A program made the translations under genes and the position numbers. Positions 8,723 through 19,000 of a stretch of DNA of 58,988 bases are shown here, one piece after another. Under the pieces are notes generated by a model. The model did not search any database. It saw only the letters and a program-made list of their open reading frames with translations, and was not told the origin of the DNA. The DNA is taken from the NCBI GenBank assembly GCA_964404985.1, contig CAYOMD010000015.1, positions 1-58,988 on the forward strand, read 5' to 3'. Origin of the DNA: Hankyongella sp964404985 (lineage in GTDB: Bacteria; Pseudomonadota; Alphaproteobacteria; Sphingomonadales; Sphingomonadaceae). Numbering within the stretch: position 1 is the stretch's first letter; each line of letters opens with the position of its first letter.

Positions 8723-9356
8723 GACCGCCAAAGTCACGCCATTTGCCTTCGACCGCCGGTTCGACGCCGGCGCCGGCGTCGCAGCAGAACGCCTGGCGCG
8801 GCAACACGCCGCCGACCTGGATGCTGCGCGCATGGCGGCCTACCAAGAGGGTGTGGCTGCGGGACGCACGCAAGCGCTGGCTGAGATCGAGGCGGCGACC
8901 CAGCAGGCCGCCGAGCAGGCCGCGCAGACCATGGCGCAGGCATTCGCTGTACTTGACCGGGTGCAGGCGCAGGTTGTCGTCGATGCCGCCCATCTTGCGC
9001 GTGACATCGGCGAGGCGCTGGCCGGCTGGCAGCTCCGGGAGCAGCCGACGGCCCTGATCGAGCAGTTGGCACACGAGGTTTTTGCAGCCCAGGCCCTGCA
9101 GCCCCGCCTGGTTGTGCGCGTGCATGATGCGCAGCTCGACCGGCTGAAGGTGCGACTGGAAGCTATTGCGCAAGGCCTTGGTTTCCATGGCCGTCTGATT
9201 TTTCTCTCCGACCCCGATCTCACCATGGGCGATTGCCTGATCGAATGGTCGGACGGCGGGGTTGAATGTCTCGGCCGCCAGCGGCGCGACGATGTCGAGG
9301 CAGCGCTGAAACGCTTTATCGCGGGGCAACGGCCCACGCGTGATGAAAGGGCATAG
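8712..9356 (+). CDS. fliH: Flagellar export regulator FliH / FlbE-like
   Basis: A 214-residue Ala/Gln/Glu-rich protein between fliG and fliN, the fliH (flbE in Caulobacter) position. FliH binds the FliI ATPase and docks it to FliN at the C ring. The N-terminal part is a predicted coiled coil (AERLARQHAADLDAARMAAYQEGVAAGRTQALAEIEAA in pieces); the C-terminal half has the FliH/HrpE-type pattern ending in DCLIEWSDGGVE. The best start is TTG at 8712, five bases after GAGGA and inside the end of fliG. Sequence identity in this family is low, so the call rests partly on context. Confidence 0.75.
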   Translation: MSTETAKVTPFAFDRRFDAGAGVAAERLARQHAADLDAARMAAYQEGVAAGRTQALAEIEAATQQAAEQAAQTMAQAFAVLDRVQAQVVVDAAHLARDIGEALAGWQLREQPTALIEQLAHEVFAAQALQPRLVVRVHDAQLDRLKVRLEAIAQGLGFHGRLIFLSDPDLTMGDCLIEWSDGGVECLGRQRRDDVEAALKRFIAGQRPTRDERA

Positions 9357-9358
9357 TG

Positions 9359-9724
9359 ATGGCGGGGCCAGACGATTTTGACACCCAGGACGGAATGGGG
9401 AACCAGGTCGCACTCGACGATCTGGGCCGCATGGCGGATCGCGATGTCCTCTCGAACGCAGACGGGGAAATTCACTCGGCGGCCGAACTCGAAGCGGTCT
9501 TCGATGTTCCGGTCAAGGTCCAGGCTGTGCTCGGCAAAGCGCGCATGGAGGTGAGCCAGCTGCTGCGCCTGTCGCCGGGCGCGGTGGTCGAGCTGGACCG
9601 GCGGGTCGGGGAAGCTATCGACATTTACGTCAACAACCGCCTGGTGGCGCGCGGCGAGGTGGTGATGGTTGAGGAACACCTGGGCGTGACCATGACCGAA
9701 ATCGTCAAGGCGGACCGTCACTGA
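9359..9724 (+). CDS. fliN: Flagellar motor switch protein FliN
   Basis: C-ring protein of about 121 residues. The SpoA/SPOA domain fills the C-terminal 75 residues: VFDVPVKVQAVLGKARM, then LLRLSPGAVVELDRRVG, then VYVNNRLVARGEV-like sequence (here IYVNNRLVARGEVVMV). The variable acidic N-terminus is normal. A GTG three bases upstream is an alternative start overlapping the fliH stop. The stop TGA overlaps the motA ATG by one base. A second, shorter SPOA protein occurs at 46 kb. Confidence 0.94.
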   Translation: MAGPDDFDTQDGMGNQVALDDLGRMADRDVLSNADGEIHSAAELEAVFDVPVKVQAVLGKARMEVSQLLRLSPGAVVELDRRVGEAIDIYVNNRLVARGEVVMVEEHLGVTMTEIVKADRH

Positions 9725-10482
9725 TGCTGGGTCTCGGATTCTTCTTGAGCGCCTGCGCCATCATTATCGGCAGCCTGTGGCTGAGCGGCGATCCTCTGGC
9801 GTTCTGGAGCGGGGCATCCGCCGTGCTCGTTGTGCTGGGGACGCTGGCGATAACCGGTGTCAGCCTGCAACCGGGAGACTCCCGGCCGGTTTGGGCGGCG
9901 CTCAAGGCGCTGTTCGCCAAGCCCCAGGTCGATGCCAAGCCGACGGCGCGCCTGCTGCTGGACCTGGCGGGGCGGGTACGCCGCGATGGCCCTGTAGCGC
10001 TGGAGAAAGCGATGATCGGCGTGCGGGACAAGCCGTTCCTGAAACGTGCGCTGGAACTGGTCGCAGACGGTCTGCCGCCCGAGAGCATCGAGGCGATCCT
10101 CAATGCCGAGATTGCGGCCGAAGGTCGCCGTCGTAGCCGGCTGGCCGAGCTACTGCGCCGCAGTGCAGATGTTGCCCCGGCCATGGGGCTTATCGGCACG
10201 CTCATCGGGCTGGTGGGGGTGATGCGTGAACTCGACGACCCGGCGCGTATCGGCCCGGCGATGGCGATCGCGCTGCTGACGACCCTCTATGGCGCAGTGC
10301 TGGCCCATATCGTGCTGCTGCCGCTGGCGCACCGCGCCGAAGCACAGGCGGACGCCGAGACGGCACACCTGAAGATGATTGTTGCAGGGGCGGCGGCCCT
10401 CGGCCAGGGCGAACACCCGCTGCATCTGGAATCCAAACTCAACGCCCTGCTGCCGCCGACCGAGCGCGTGCAGGCAGCCTGA
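9724..10482 (+). CDS. motA: MotA-type flagellar stator / proton channel protein
   Basis: A 252-residue inner-membrane protein with two N-terminal membrane segments (residues about 1-20 and 28-46), a long cytoplasmic loop, and two C-terminal segments. The core reads VAPAMGLIGTLIGLVGVMREL then IGPAMAIALLTTLYGAVLAH, matching the MotA/TolQ/ExbB channel signature. The large cytoplasmic loop and four-segment topology favour MotA/PomA over ExbB. It is embedded in the fliF operon, translationally coupled to fliN, with no motB in the window. The partner must lie elsewhere, or the protein serves another role. Confidence 0.8.
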   Translation: MLGLGFFLSACAIIIGSLWLSGDPLAFWSGASAVLVVLGTLAITGVSLQPGDSRPVWAALKALFAKPQVDAKPTARLLLDLAGRVRRDGPVALEKAMIGVRDKPFLKRALELVADGLPPESIEAILNAEIAAEGRRRSRLAELLRRSADVAPAMGLIGTLIGLVGVMRELDDPARIGPAMAIALLTTLYGAVLAHIVLLPLAHRAEAQADAETAHLKMIVAGAAALGQGEHPLHLESKLNALLPPTERVQAA

Positions 10483-10504
10483 AGACTGAAGGACTGGACA
10501 TATT

Positions 10505-11878
10505 ATGCGTCTCTTGATTGTCGGACATCTGGGCGGACAGCTGGCGGTAGCCTCGCGCATGGCTATCGGTGCCGGGGCCAAGGTGGTTCATGCCCCGGAT
10601 CACGCGGTCGCGCTCGACCAGATGCGGACCCGCGGTGCTGATGTCATCATGGTGGATGTGGCCTGCGACATCGGCAGCTTCATCTCGGCGCTGCGGGCCG
10701 AACGCTTCTCGACCGAAGTGATCGCCTGCGGCATCGGCACCGACGCGCAGGCTGCGGTCAGCGCCATTCGTGCCGGGGCCAAGGAATATGTGCCGCTGCC
10801 GCCGGAGGCCGAGCTGATTGCCGCTGTGTTGCAGGCGGTGGCGCAGGATACCCAGGCCTTCATCTTCCGCGATCCTGCCATGGGCCGGGTGGTGCAGCTG
10901 GTGGATCAGATTGCCCCTTCGGACGCCTCAATCCTCATTACTGGCGAATCCGGGACCGGCAAGGAAGTCATCGCCCGTTACATCCATTCCAAGTCGAACC
11001 GCGCCAATGAGGCCTTTGTCGCGGTCAACTGTGCAGCCATCCCCGAGAACCTGCTCGAATCCGAATTGTTCGGCCACGAAAAAGGTGCGTTCACCGGTGC
11101 CCTCGCCCGGCGGATCGGCAAGTTCGAGGAGGCCAATGGCGGCACCCTGCTGCTGGACGAAGTGACAGAAATGGATATCCGCCTGCAGGCCAAGCTGCTG
11201 CGCGCCATCCAGGAACGCATGATCGACCGTGTCGGCGGCGCCAAGCCGGTGCCGGTCAATATCCGCATTCTCGCAACATCGAACCGCGACATGCAGACGG
11301 AAGTGAAAAAAGGCACCTTCCGCGAGGATCTGCTGTTCCGGCTGAACGTCGTGAACGTCAAGCTGCCGCCACTGCGCGACCGACCGGCGGACATCAAGGT
11401 ACTGGCCGACCATTTCGCACGCAAATATGCCGAAGAGAACAATATTGTCGCCCGCCCGCTCAGCGAGGAGTCGCGGCGCATCCTGCTGGCGCATCCATGG
11501 CCGGGCAATGTCCGCGAGCTGGACAACACCATGCACCGCGCCGTGCTGCTGGCCAGCGGGAGCGAAATCGCACCGGATGCGCTGGTGCTGCCTGACGGCA
11601 GCCGCCAGAGCTTCATGGCTGCGCCATCCACGGCAGCCGGCGATGTGGCCGCTGATGGCAGCGGTGCTCCCGGCACGGGCGGGCTTGTCGGCCGCACCGT
11701 CGCCGATGTCGAGCGCGACCTGATTATCGACACCTTGAAGCACTGCTTGGGCAACCGGACACATGCGGCCAACATTCTTGGCATCTCCATCCGCACGCTG
11801 CGCAACAAACTCAATGAGTATACGGCAGCCGGGGTGCCTGTCCCGGCCGCCAATATCGCCGAACGGCTCGCGGTCTAA
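10505..11878 (+). CDS. flbD: Sigma54-dependent flagellar activator FlbD
   Basis: Enhancer-binding protein of 457 residues. A degenerate receiver occupies residues 1-110, the AAA+ sigma54-interaction domain about 120-350, and a Fis-type helix-turn-helix about 425-450 (HAANILGISIRTLRNKL). Walker A GESGTGKE is at 147-154, GAFTGA (sigma54 contact) at 194-199, Walker B LLLDEV at 215-220. The receiver keeps Asp51 but has Gly-His in place of the acidic pair and Leu in place of the conserved Lys, as in FlbD proteins that respond to flagellar assembly rather than to a kinase. The sigma54 promoter upstream of fliK is a natural target. Confidence 0.92.
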   Translation: MRLLIVGHLGGQLAVASRMAIGAGAKVVHAPDHAVALDQMRTRGADVIMVDVACDIGSFISALRAERFSTEVIACGIGTDAQAAVSAIRAGAKEYVPLPPEAELIAAVLQAVAQDTQAFIFRDPAMGRVVQLVDQIAPSDASILITGESGTGKEVIARYIHSKSNRANEAFVAVNCAAIPENLLESELFGHEKGAFTGALARRIGKFEEANGGTLLLDEVTEMDIRLQAKLLRAIQERMIDRVGGAKPVPVNIRILATSNRDMQTEVKKGTFREDLLFRLNVVNVKLPPLRDRPADIKVLADHFARKYAEENNIVARPLSEESRRILLAHPWPGNVRELDNTMHRAVLLASGSEIAPDALVLPDGSRQSFMAAPSTAAGDVAADGSGAPGTGGLVGRTVADVERDLIIDTLKHCLGNRTHAANILGISIRTLRNKLNEYTAAGVPVPAANIAERLAV

Positions 11879-11881
11879 ACG

Positions 11882-13996
11882 ATGGCCGAGGCTTCCAGCA
11901 CGACGGCAGGCGGGCTGCCGCCGCCGCTCAGCCGGTTCCTGAACCAGCTGCATGCCAACCGCGATGTCGTGGTGGCACTGGGCGTGATCGGCATCATCCT
12001 GATGTTGATTCTGCCGCTGCCGCCATGGATGCTTGACCTTGGCCTGGCGCTGTCGATCACGCTCAGCGTGCTGATCCTGATGACGGCGCTGTTTATCGAG
12101 AAGCCGCTGCAGTTATCGACGTTCCCGACGATCCTGCTGGTCTTTACCATGTTCCGATTGGGCCTCAACCTGGCCTCGACCCGCCTTATCCTCTCGCATG
12201 GCCACGAGGGACCGCACGCCGCGGGCGGCGTCATCCATGCGTTCGGCACATTCCTGATGGGCGGGCAGACGCTTATCGGCCTGACCATCTTCGCGATCCT
12301 TATCATCATCAATTTCATCGTCATCACCAAGGGTGCCGGCCGCATCGCCGAGGTTGCCGCACGTTTCAGCCTGGATGCGATGCCGGGCAAGCAGATGGCC
12401 ATCGACGCCGACATGTCGGCGGGCCTGCTCGACGAGAACCAGGCGCGGGCGCGCCGCAAGGAACTGGAAAACGAGTCGACCTTTTTCGGCGCCATGGACG
12501 GGGCGTCCAAGTTCGTGAAGGGCGACGCCATCGCTGGCCTCATCATCACGTTCGTCAACATCATTGTCGGGCTGATCGTCGGGGCCGGCATCAACGGATT
12601 GCCGCTTGGCGAAGCGTTCGAAACCTATACGACCCTGACGGCGGGAGACGGCCTTGTGAGCCAGATCCCGGCCCTGATCACCTCCACGGCGGCGGGCCTG
12701 CTGGTCTCCAAGGGGGGCGTTACCGGCAAGACCGACGATGCGCTCATCGGCCAGTTGACCGCCTATCCCAAGGCGATCGGCATATCGGCCGCGATGCTCG
12801 GGTTCATGGCGCTGATGCCGGGCATGCCGTTCATTCCGTTTGCCGGGCTGGCCGGCGGCCTTGGTTATGTCGCCTATGTGCTGAGCCGGGGCCGGGCAAC
12901 CAGGGCTAAGGACGAGGCGGACGCAGAAGACGCGGCGACCCTTGCCAAGGCGACCCCGGCGGAGGAGCCGATCTCCTCGGCGCTGGCTATCGATCAGGTC
13001 CGTCTTGAACTGGGCTATGGGCTGCTCAACCTCATCAACGGCCCGCAGGACGGCTACAAACTCACCGACCAGATCAAGGCGCTGCGCCGCCAGCTGGCGA
13101 GCGACTTCGGCTTTGTCATGCCGTCGGTCCGCATCCTCGACAACATGGCGCTGCCCGCCAATTCCTATGTGCTCTACATCAAGGAGACCGAGGTCGGGCG
13201 TGGCGACTTGCGGCCGGAGATGCTGCTGGTCATGCACCCGTCTGGCGACATGGTCTCGTTGCCCGGAGAGGAAACCCGCGAGCCGGCGTTCGGCCTGCCC
13301 GCCATGTGGGTTGACCGGTCGCTCAGGGACGAGGCGAGCTTCCGCGGCTACACCGTGGTCGATGCGCCGACCGTCATCACCACCCACCTGACCGAGTCCA
13401 TCAAGGAAAACATCGCCGACCTGCTGAGCTATGTCGATACGCAGCGCCTACTCGACGATATGCCCAAGGATGCGCAAAAGCTCATCAGCGAAATCATGCC
13501 GTCCAAGATCACGGTCTCGGGTGTGCAGCGTGTGTTGCAGAATCTGCTGAGCGAACAGGTCTCGATCCGCGATCTGGGGGCGATACTTGAGGGCGTTGCA
13601 GAAGCCGTTGGCTACACGCAAAGCCTGATCCTGATTACCGAGCATGTGCGCGCCCGGCTGGCACGCCAGATCAGTGCGGCCAACGCGCGCGGCGGCATCA
13701 TCCAGCTCGTGACCCTGTCGCCGCTGTGGGAGCAACGCTTTGCCGAGTGCCTGATCGGCGGTGGCGAAGAGCGACAGCTCGCCATGGCCCCCTCCACGCT
13801 GCAGGAGTTTATCGCGGCCGTCCGCGACTGTTTCGAGACGCAGGCGGCGCGCGGAGAGATGCCCTCCCTGCTGACATCGCCCGGCATCCGGCCCTATGTG
13901 CGCTCGGTCATCGAGCGGTTCCGGCCGGCGACTGTGGTGCTTAGCCAGAACGAAATCCACCCCAAGGCCAAGATCCGCGCGCTGGGAGCGGTTTGA
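11882..13996 (+). CDS. flhA: Flagellar biosynthesis protein FlhA
   Basis: Export-gate membrane protein of 704 residues, starting three bases after flbD. The N-terminal half has about eight membrane segments and the highly conserved stretch FPTILLVFTMFRLGLNLAST, then GAGRIAEVAARFSLDAMPGKQM and SFFGAMDGASKFVKGDAIA-type sequence. The cytoplasmic C-terminal half, which docks chaperone-substrate complexes, ends in LSQNEIHPKAKI. It is the last flagellar gene of this operon. Confidence 0.97.
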   Translation: MAEASSTTAGGLPPPLSRFLNQLHANRDVVVALGVIGIILMLILPLPPWMLDLGLALSITLSVLILMTALFIEKPLQLSTFPTILLVFTMFRLGLNLASTRLILSHGHEGPHAAGGVIHAFGTFLMGGQTLIGLTIFAILIIINFIVITKGAGRIAEVAARFSLDAMPGKQMAIDADMSAGLLDENQARARRKELENESTFFGAMDGASKFVKGDAIAGLIITFVNIIVGLIVGAGINGLPLGEAFETYTTLTAGDGLVSQIPALITSTAAGLLVSKGGVTGKTDDALIGQLTAYPKAIGISAAMLGFMALMPGMPFIPFAGLAGGLGYVAYVLSRGRATRAKDEADAEDAATLAKATPAEEPISSALAIDQVRLELGYGLLNLINGPQDGYKLTDQIKALRRQLASDFGFVMPSVRILDNMALPANSYVLYIKETEVGRGDLRPEMLLVMHPSGDMVSLPGEETREPAFGLPAMWVDRSLRDEASFRGYTVVDAPTVITTHLTESIKENIADLLSYVDTQRLLDDMPKDAQKLISEIMPSKITVSGVQRVLQNLLSEQVSIRDLGAILEGVAEAVGYTQSLILITEHVRARLARQISAANARGGIIQLVTLSPLWEQRFAECLIGGGEERQLAMAPSTLQEFIAAVRDCFETQAARGEMPSLLTSPGIRPYVRSVIERFRPATVVLSQNEIHPKAKIRALGAV

Positions 13997-14059
13997 GAGC
14001 AACCTGCCTTGTGCGTTGCAGCGTAATCCGGTAGGCGCGGCGGTACGTTGGGAGCCAAT

Positions 14060-14638
14060 ATGCTACGCAAACTCTATGACTGGACAATGGGGATTGCTGC
14101 CAAGCCGAACGCGGAGCGGTGGCTGGCCGGGATTTCGTTTGCCGAGAGCAGCTTCTTCCCCATCCCGCCGGATGTTGTCGTGGTGCCGATGGTGCTCGCC
14201 AACCGGGATCGCGCCTGGCGCATTGCCGCCATCTGCACGGTGTCCTCGGTGCTGGGCGGGCTGTTCGGCTATAGCATCGGTTACCTGCTGTTCGAGACGC
14301 TCGGCAAGCAACTGATTGCGTTTTATGGCTACACGGACGGGTTCGACACGTTCAACGCGCTCTACGCCGAATATGGAGCCTGGGTCATTCTGGTCAAAGG
14401 CTTCACGCCAATCCCGTTCAAGCTGGTGACCATCGCCAGCGGTGTCGCGCACTATAACCTGCTGATGTTCACGCTGCTCTCGCTGCTCACCCGCGGGGCG
14501 CGCTTCTTCCTGATTGCCGCGCTGCTGAAGAAATACGGTTCACCAATTCAGGAGTTCATCGAGAAGCGCCTGACCCTGGTGACCAGCGTCTTCGTGATTG
14601 CGCTGGTCGGCGGCTTTGCGTTGCTCAAGCTGCTGTAA
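14060..14638 (+). CDS. YqaA-type DedA/VTT family membrane protein
   Basis: A 192-residue inner-membrane protein with the VTT (DedA/SNARE-associated) pattern: FAESSFFPIPPDVVVVPMVLAN in the N-terminal re-entrant loop, a GGLFGYSIGYLLFE helix, then KGFTPIPFKLVTIASG and a terminal hydrophobic helix. YqaA proteins are a short DedA subgroup; DedA proteins are implicated in lipid-carrier flipping and envelope homeostasis, but the role of YqaA is not defined. The ATG at 14060 is preferred to the upstream TTG. The gene is convergent with the permease and their ends overlap by 14 bp. Confidence 0.82.
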   Translation: MLRKLYDWTMGIAAKPNAERWLAGISFAESSFFPIPPDVVVVPMVLANRDRAWRIAAICTVSSVLGGLFGYSIGYLLFETLGKQLIAFYGYTDGFDTFNALYAEYGAWVILVKGFTPIPFKLVTIASGVAHYNLLMFTLLSLLTRGARFFLIAALLKKYGSPIQEFIEKRLTLVTSVFVIALVGGFALLKLL

Positions 14639-15998
14639 CGGCGACCGTTTGCCCGACCCGCTTGCGCAGCAGATAGGCGACAAGCGCCAGCCCCAGCACA
14701 CCCAGGCTCGAATAGAGCTCGATCGCGCGGCTTGGGCTCAACGCCATCGCCAGCATGATCGCCGCCATCGCGGCAACCGCAAACCAGCTCGCATAGGGGA
14801 AGAACCACATCTTCAAGGTCAGCCGTTCCGGTGCTGTCGCCTCCAGCCGCTGGCGCTGGCGGATCTGCGCGATGGCGATTGCGGAATAGATGAACAGCAT
14901 GATCGCACCGGACGCATTCAACAGGAAGGTGAACACCCGCTCCGGCGAGACGACCGAGGCGATGACCGCGCCATAGCCGAACAGGCTGCCGATGAGGATG
15001 GCGCGCGCCGGCACCTTGCGCCGGTTGAGCTGCACCATCGCTTGCGGCGCATCCCCCCGCACCGCCAGCGCAAACAGCACCCGCGAGGTGACGTACAGCC
15101 CGGAGTTGAGGCAGGACAGCACGGCAATCAGCACCACGATGTTCATGATCGTCCCGGCATAGGGGATGTGGATGGCATCCAGCACGGCGGCAAACGGAGA
15201 TTCGCCGGGCACGATGCTGGTCCAGGGGACGGCCGCCACGATCAGGCTGATGGAGAGCACATAAAACAGCAGGATGCGCGCACACACGGACCAGGTCAGC
15301 CGGGCAATGGTGCGGGTCGGCTCGGCGGATTCTGCCGCCGCGATGGTGGCGATCTCGGCGCCGGTGAGCGCGAAGATGACACTGACGACGCCGGCCAGCA
15401 CGGCAAGCGGCCCGTGCGGCATGAAGCCGTCATGGGCGACCAGGTGGTTCACGTCCGGGTCCGGCCGGCCGGTGAGGCCGAGCACATAGGCCCCGGCGAT
15501 CGCAATGAAGACGATGATGGCCGCGACCTTCAGCGAGGAAAACCAGAATTCGAATTCACCATAAGACCGCGCCGACATGAGATTGACCGCAGTCATGATC
15601 GCCATCAGCCCGAGCCCGATCTCCCAGACCTCGAACGGCAGCCAGGCACTGAGGATTTTGGCCCCGGCTATGGCCTCTATGCCGACAACCACCACCCAGA
15701 AATACCAGTAGAGCCAGCCGGTGACGAACCCGGCCCCGTTGCCCAGGCCCAGGCGGGCGAACTCGGTGAACGAGGTGATGCCGGGGTTGGCGACCGCCAT
15801 CTCGCTCAGCATGCGCATGACCAGCAGGATGATGAGCCCGGCCAGCAGATAGCTGAGGATGACCGCCGGGCCGACGGTGGCGATCGAGGTGCTGGAGCCA
15901 ACGAACAGCCCCGCCCCGATGATGCCGCCGATGGCGATCATCTCCACGTGGCGGCTTTTCAGCCCGCGCTCCATCTGCGGCGTGTCGGCAGCTCCCAT
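14625..15998 (-). CDS. Amino-acid permease, APC superfamily (GABA/Ala/Pro permease type)
   Basis: A 457-residue transporter with about twelve membrane segments. The N-terminus has the AAT-family motif KSRHVEMIAIGGIIGAGLFVGS, and LSEMAVANPGITSFTEFAR follows, as in GabP, CycA and ProY. ALTGAEIATIAAAESAEP marks transmembrane region 6. The substrate cannot be assigned from sequence; GABA, D-alanine/glycine or proline are the usual options. The ATG at 15998 has CAGGAATG upstream. No catabolic gene is adjacent. Confidence 0.85.
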   Translation of the reverse strand: MGAADTPQMERGLKSRHVEMIAIGGIIGAGLFVGSSTSIATVGPAVILSYLLAGLIILLVMRMLSEMAVANPGITSFTEFARLGLGNGAGFVTGWLYWYFWVVVVGIEAIAGAKILSAWLPFEVWEIGLGLMAIMTAVNLMSARSYGEFEFWFSSLKVAAIIVFIAIAGAYVLGLTGRPDPDVNHLVAHDGFMPHGPLAVLAGVVSVIFALTGAEIATIAAAESAEPTRTIARLTWSVCARILLFYVLSISLIVAAVPWTSIVPGESPFAAVLDAIHIPYAGTIMNIVVLIAVLSCLNSGLYVTSRVLFALAVRGDAPQAMVQLNRRKVPARAILIGSLFGYGAVIASVVSPERVFTFLLNASGAIMLFIYSAIAIAQIRQRQRLEATAPERLTLKMWFFPYASWFAVAAMAAIMLAMALSPSRAIELYSSLGVLGLALVAYLLRKRVGQTVAVTAA

Positions 15999-16068
15999 CG
16001 GGTCATTCCTGTTTATTCTTGTTAGGGTAAGAATGTTGCAGGACTAACTGGCCGGGTCAACTGCCGGA

Positions 16069-19000
16069 TCAGGCGATATGCAGAACCATGCCGTCGGCGT
16101 GGAGCGGGGCGAACGCCAGCAGTTGCGCCTTGTCGAATTCACCGTCGAACTCTGGCGCGAATACGCCCGCATCAAGCGGTGCCTGCGCGCCCTCTCCGAG
16201 CGTGGCCGCCAGCAGCGCATCCACCTGCCCGTCCGCATCGAACACGCTGACCGCCGCCGAGAACTGCGGCGGCGGCGCGCCGTTCTGGGCACCGGCTCTC
16301 GGGTCCGCGACCTGGGCAATCGGCGTGCCGAAGATCACATGAACGATACCGTTCGCGTTTGTTCCGCCATCTGGCGCGCCGATGGCGATGTCGTCGCGGC
16401 CGTCGTTGTTGATGTCCCCCAGGCCAAGGATCGCAGCCCCGGCGCGCGCGCCGCTTGTGCCATCCAGGCGGATATACTCGGTGCCGAGGTTGCTGGCGTC
16501 AAGGACCAGGGTTGTACGGTTTTGGCCGGCGACGTCGCCGAACCAGTTATCCTCGAACGCCCGGCCGAACACGACATAGACCGCACCGTTGCCGCCGTTC
16601 TGGCCCGGTGCGCCGATGGCGAAATCGCCGATGTCGTCGCCATTGTAGTCGCCGATATCGGCAACCACGGTGCCGAAGCCGCTGCCGGCGATATTGTTGC
16701 GGATTTCCACGATCCGGGCGTTCGTTGCCGTGTTGTCCAGGGAAAAACTGCCGGATAACGAAAAAACTTCGCCCCCACCCATGAGCAGGAAGGCCGCGCC
16801 GACATTGTCCGTGCCGTTGGCGGTGCTGTCGCGCCCCGGCGCGCCGATCAGGAGGTCCCGGAGTGCGGGCGAGTCGGGTATGATATTGGCTTGATCTCTT
16901 ACAAAGCCAAGCGCATTCACCAGGGCGGTGGAGGCACCGAGCGCATCGGCTGCGTTACCGGTTGACAGCACAAGCGGCGCGTTCAGCTCGTCGCCGCTGA
17001 CGCCGGGCTGTGCCGTGGTCGCAATGTCGCCGACACCGCCGACTATGACGACCTGGTTGGTGGTGCTGTTCCCCAGAACCAGAGCGTCAAGTCGGATGTC
17101 CGCTATGTTGGATATAGACTGCCCGATGGTGCCATAGCTGGCGGCGGTGAAGCCGCCGGCGCTCGCCGTGCCCAGCGAATAGCCGACCCCGGTGGTCGTG
17201 GTCGGGGGGTTGGCGATATTCTTCAGGCCCTCGACCGGGTTGGTGCCGGCATAGCTGCCGCCATCGATGACGTAGCCGACGCCGGCATCGGTCACGGAGA
17301 CGCTGATGGGGGCGACTCTGCCATCGGTGTTGTTTGCGGCTCCGGGGGCATTGCCGGCGAAGCTGAAGAAACTGTCCGCTCCCGGCGCGTTCAGGAACAG
17401 CTCCGGCCCGCTATTTACGCCGCCGATATTGCCGAGATAGGCAACCGTCGACCCCAGGCCGGAGCCGGCGGTGCCGGAGATCAACGCAACATTGGTCCCA
17501 TTCAAGGCAGAGTTGGGGATGGCAACGGTTCCGGTAATATTGCCGGGGGTTGTGATGGTATCGTTGACACCATCAACAGGCGGCTCTGTCAGCTCGCCGG
17601 AGAGGATGTAGACCGCGCCGGCAGCACTATTGGCACCTGGTGCGCCGACGATCAGTTCCGGATTGTTGGGGTTTCTAAATCCGTCAATCGGCCCGACGGC
17701 AACGCTGGTGCCCAGCCGCTGCCCGGCGGCGCCGGTGACGATGCGGTTGCCGCCGGTGATGACGCCGTTGCCGGTGGTTAACCCACTCAGATCGGTGCCG
17801 AACAGGGCACCAGCCCCGTTGCTGTGCCCCGGCGCGCCGATCACCAGGTCCCGCGTGCCGCCGCCCTCCACACTGCCGAAGACGGTATCGCTGGCCACCG
17901 CCAGTGCCGCGCCGAAATCGACATTGGTGAAGCTGCCGATCCCGCCGCCGGCCGTACTCGGGGTGATGGTGTAGCCGTTGGTGAAACTGCCCAGATTGAT
18001 CTCGCGCTGGACCACCGCCAGGGTGACGATTTGCGCCTCAATCTCAAACGTGCCGGCATTGCGGTCAGCACTGGCATTCCCATCGGCATCCAGTACCGAA
18101 TAGCTGAACGACCCGTAGTTGTTCGGCGCGAGGCCCGTTGCATCCCACACCAGGCTGCCGAGTTCGGCCACGGTAAGGGTGTCGCCCACCTGCAGTATGC
18201 GCCCGCCGGTTGTGATATCCCCCTGTGTCGGCAATGACAGCACGGTGATGGCGTTGGCCGGCAGCGGTGCGTTGTCCGTGGGGGCGGCAATGTTGAGCGC
18301 CACCGAGGTGGTCAGGCCCTGGACGGCCGCCAAGGTCTTGTCCGCCTCGGCGACGGGGATGACTGAGCCTGCATCTATGGAGATGGTGATGAACGCAGTC
18401 GCTGTGTCCGTCGCTGCAGAGTCTGCATCCAGCAAGCCGTCGAAGGCGTCGTCAGTATCACCAATTGTATACTCAAGGCGGAAATTCCACTCTACGCGGG
18501 AGAGGTCGTATAATAACCCGTCAATCCCGTCTGCTAAACTTAATTCCCATGTGCCTCTTGAGGAGTCAAAAGAAAGTAGACTCAACGACCCATCAAAAGG
18601 AGAAAAGCTTTGAAAGTTGCCAGTAACTGCATCAAAATTTATAGTCCAAGTCGTTGATGATCCAGTTTGATCATTAATAAACCTCGCGGCAATCACCTCT
18701 ACTGATCTTGAAGGCGTAGATGGCAGGTCGTTTGTACTGAGGGAAATTCCTTGAATTGGAACAACGCCATTTTCTTCAAAGTCTGTTCTTGTAACCAAAG
18801 TTGTAAAAACATCATCCACGGCATCGACAGCCAGAAGATCGGTCCGGCCTTCGATATTGTAGACCAGTTCTGCCTGCGTTGTGCCGCCGGCACCGTCGAC
18901 CAGGGTGTAGGTGAAGACCTCCCGGCGGGTATCGCCGGTGTTCAGGCTGTCCTGGTCTCCGTTAAGCACGTAGGACGCATTGCCGGGGCCATCGATGGTC

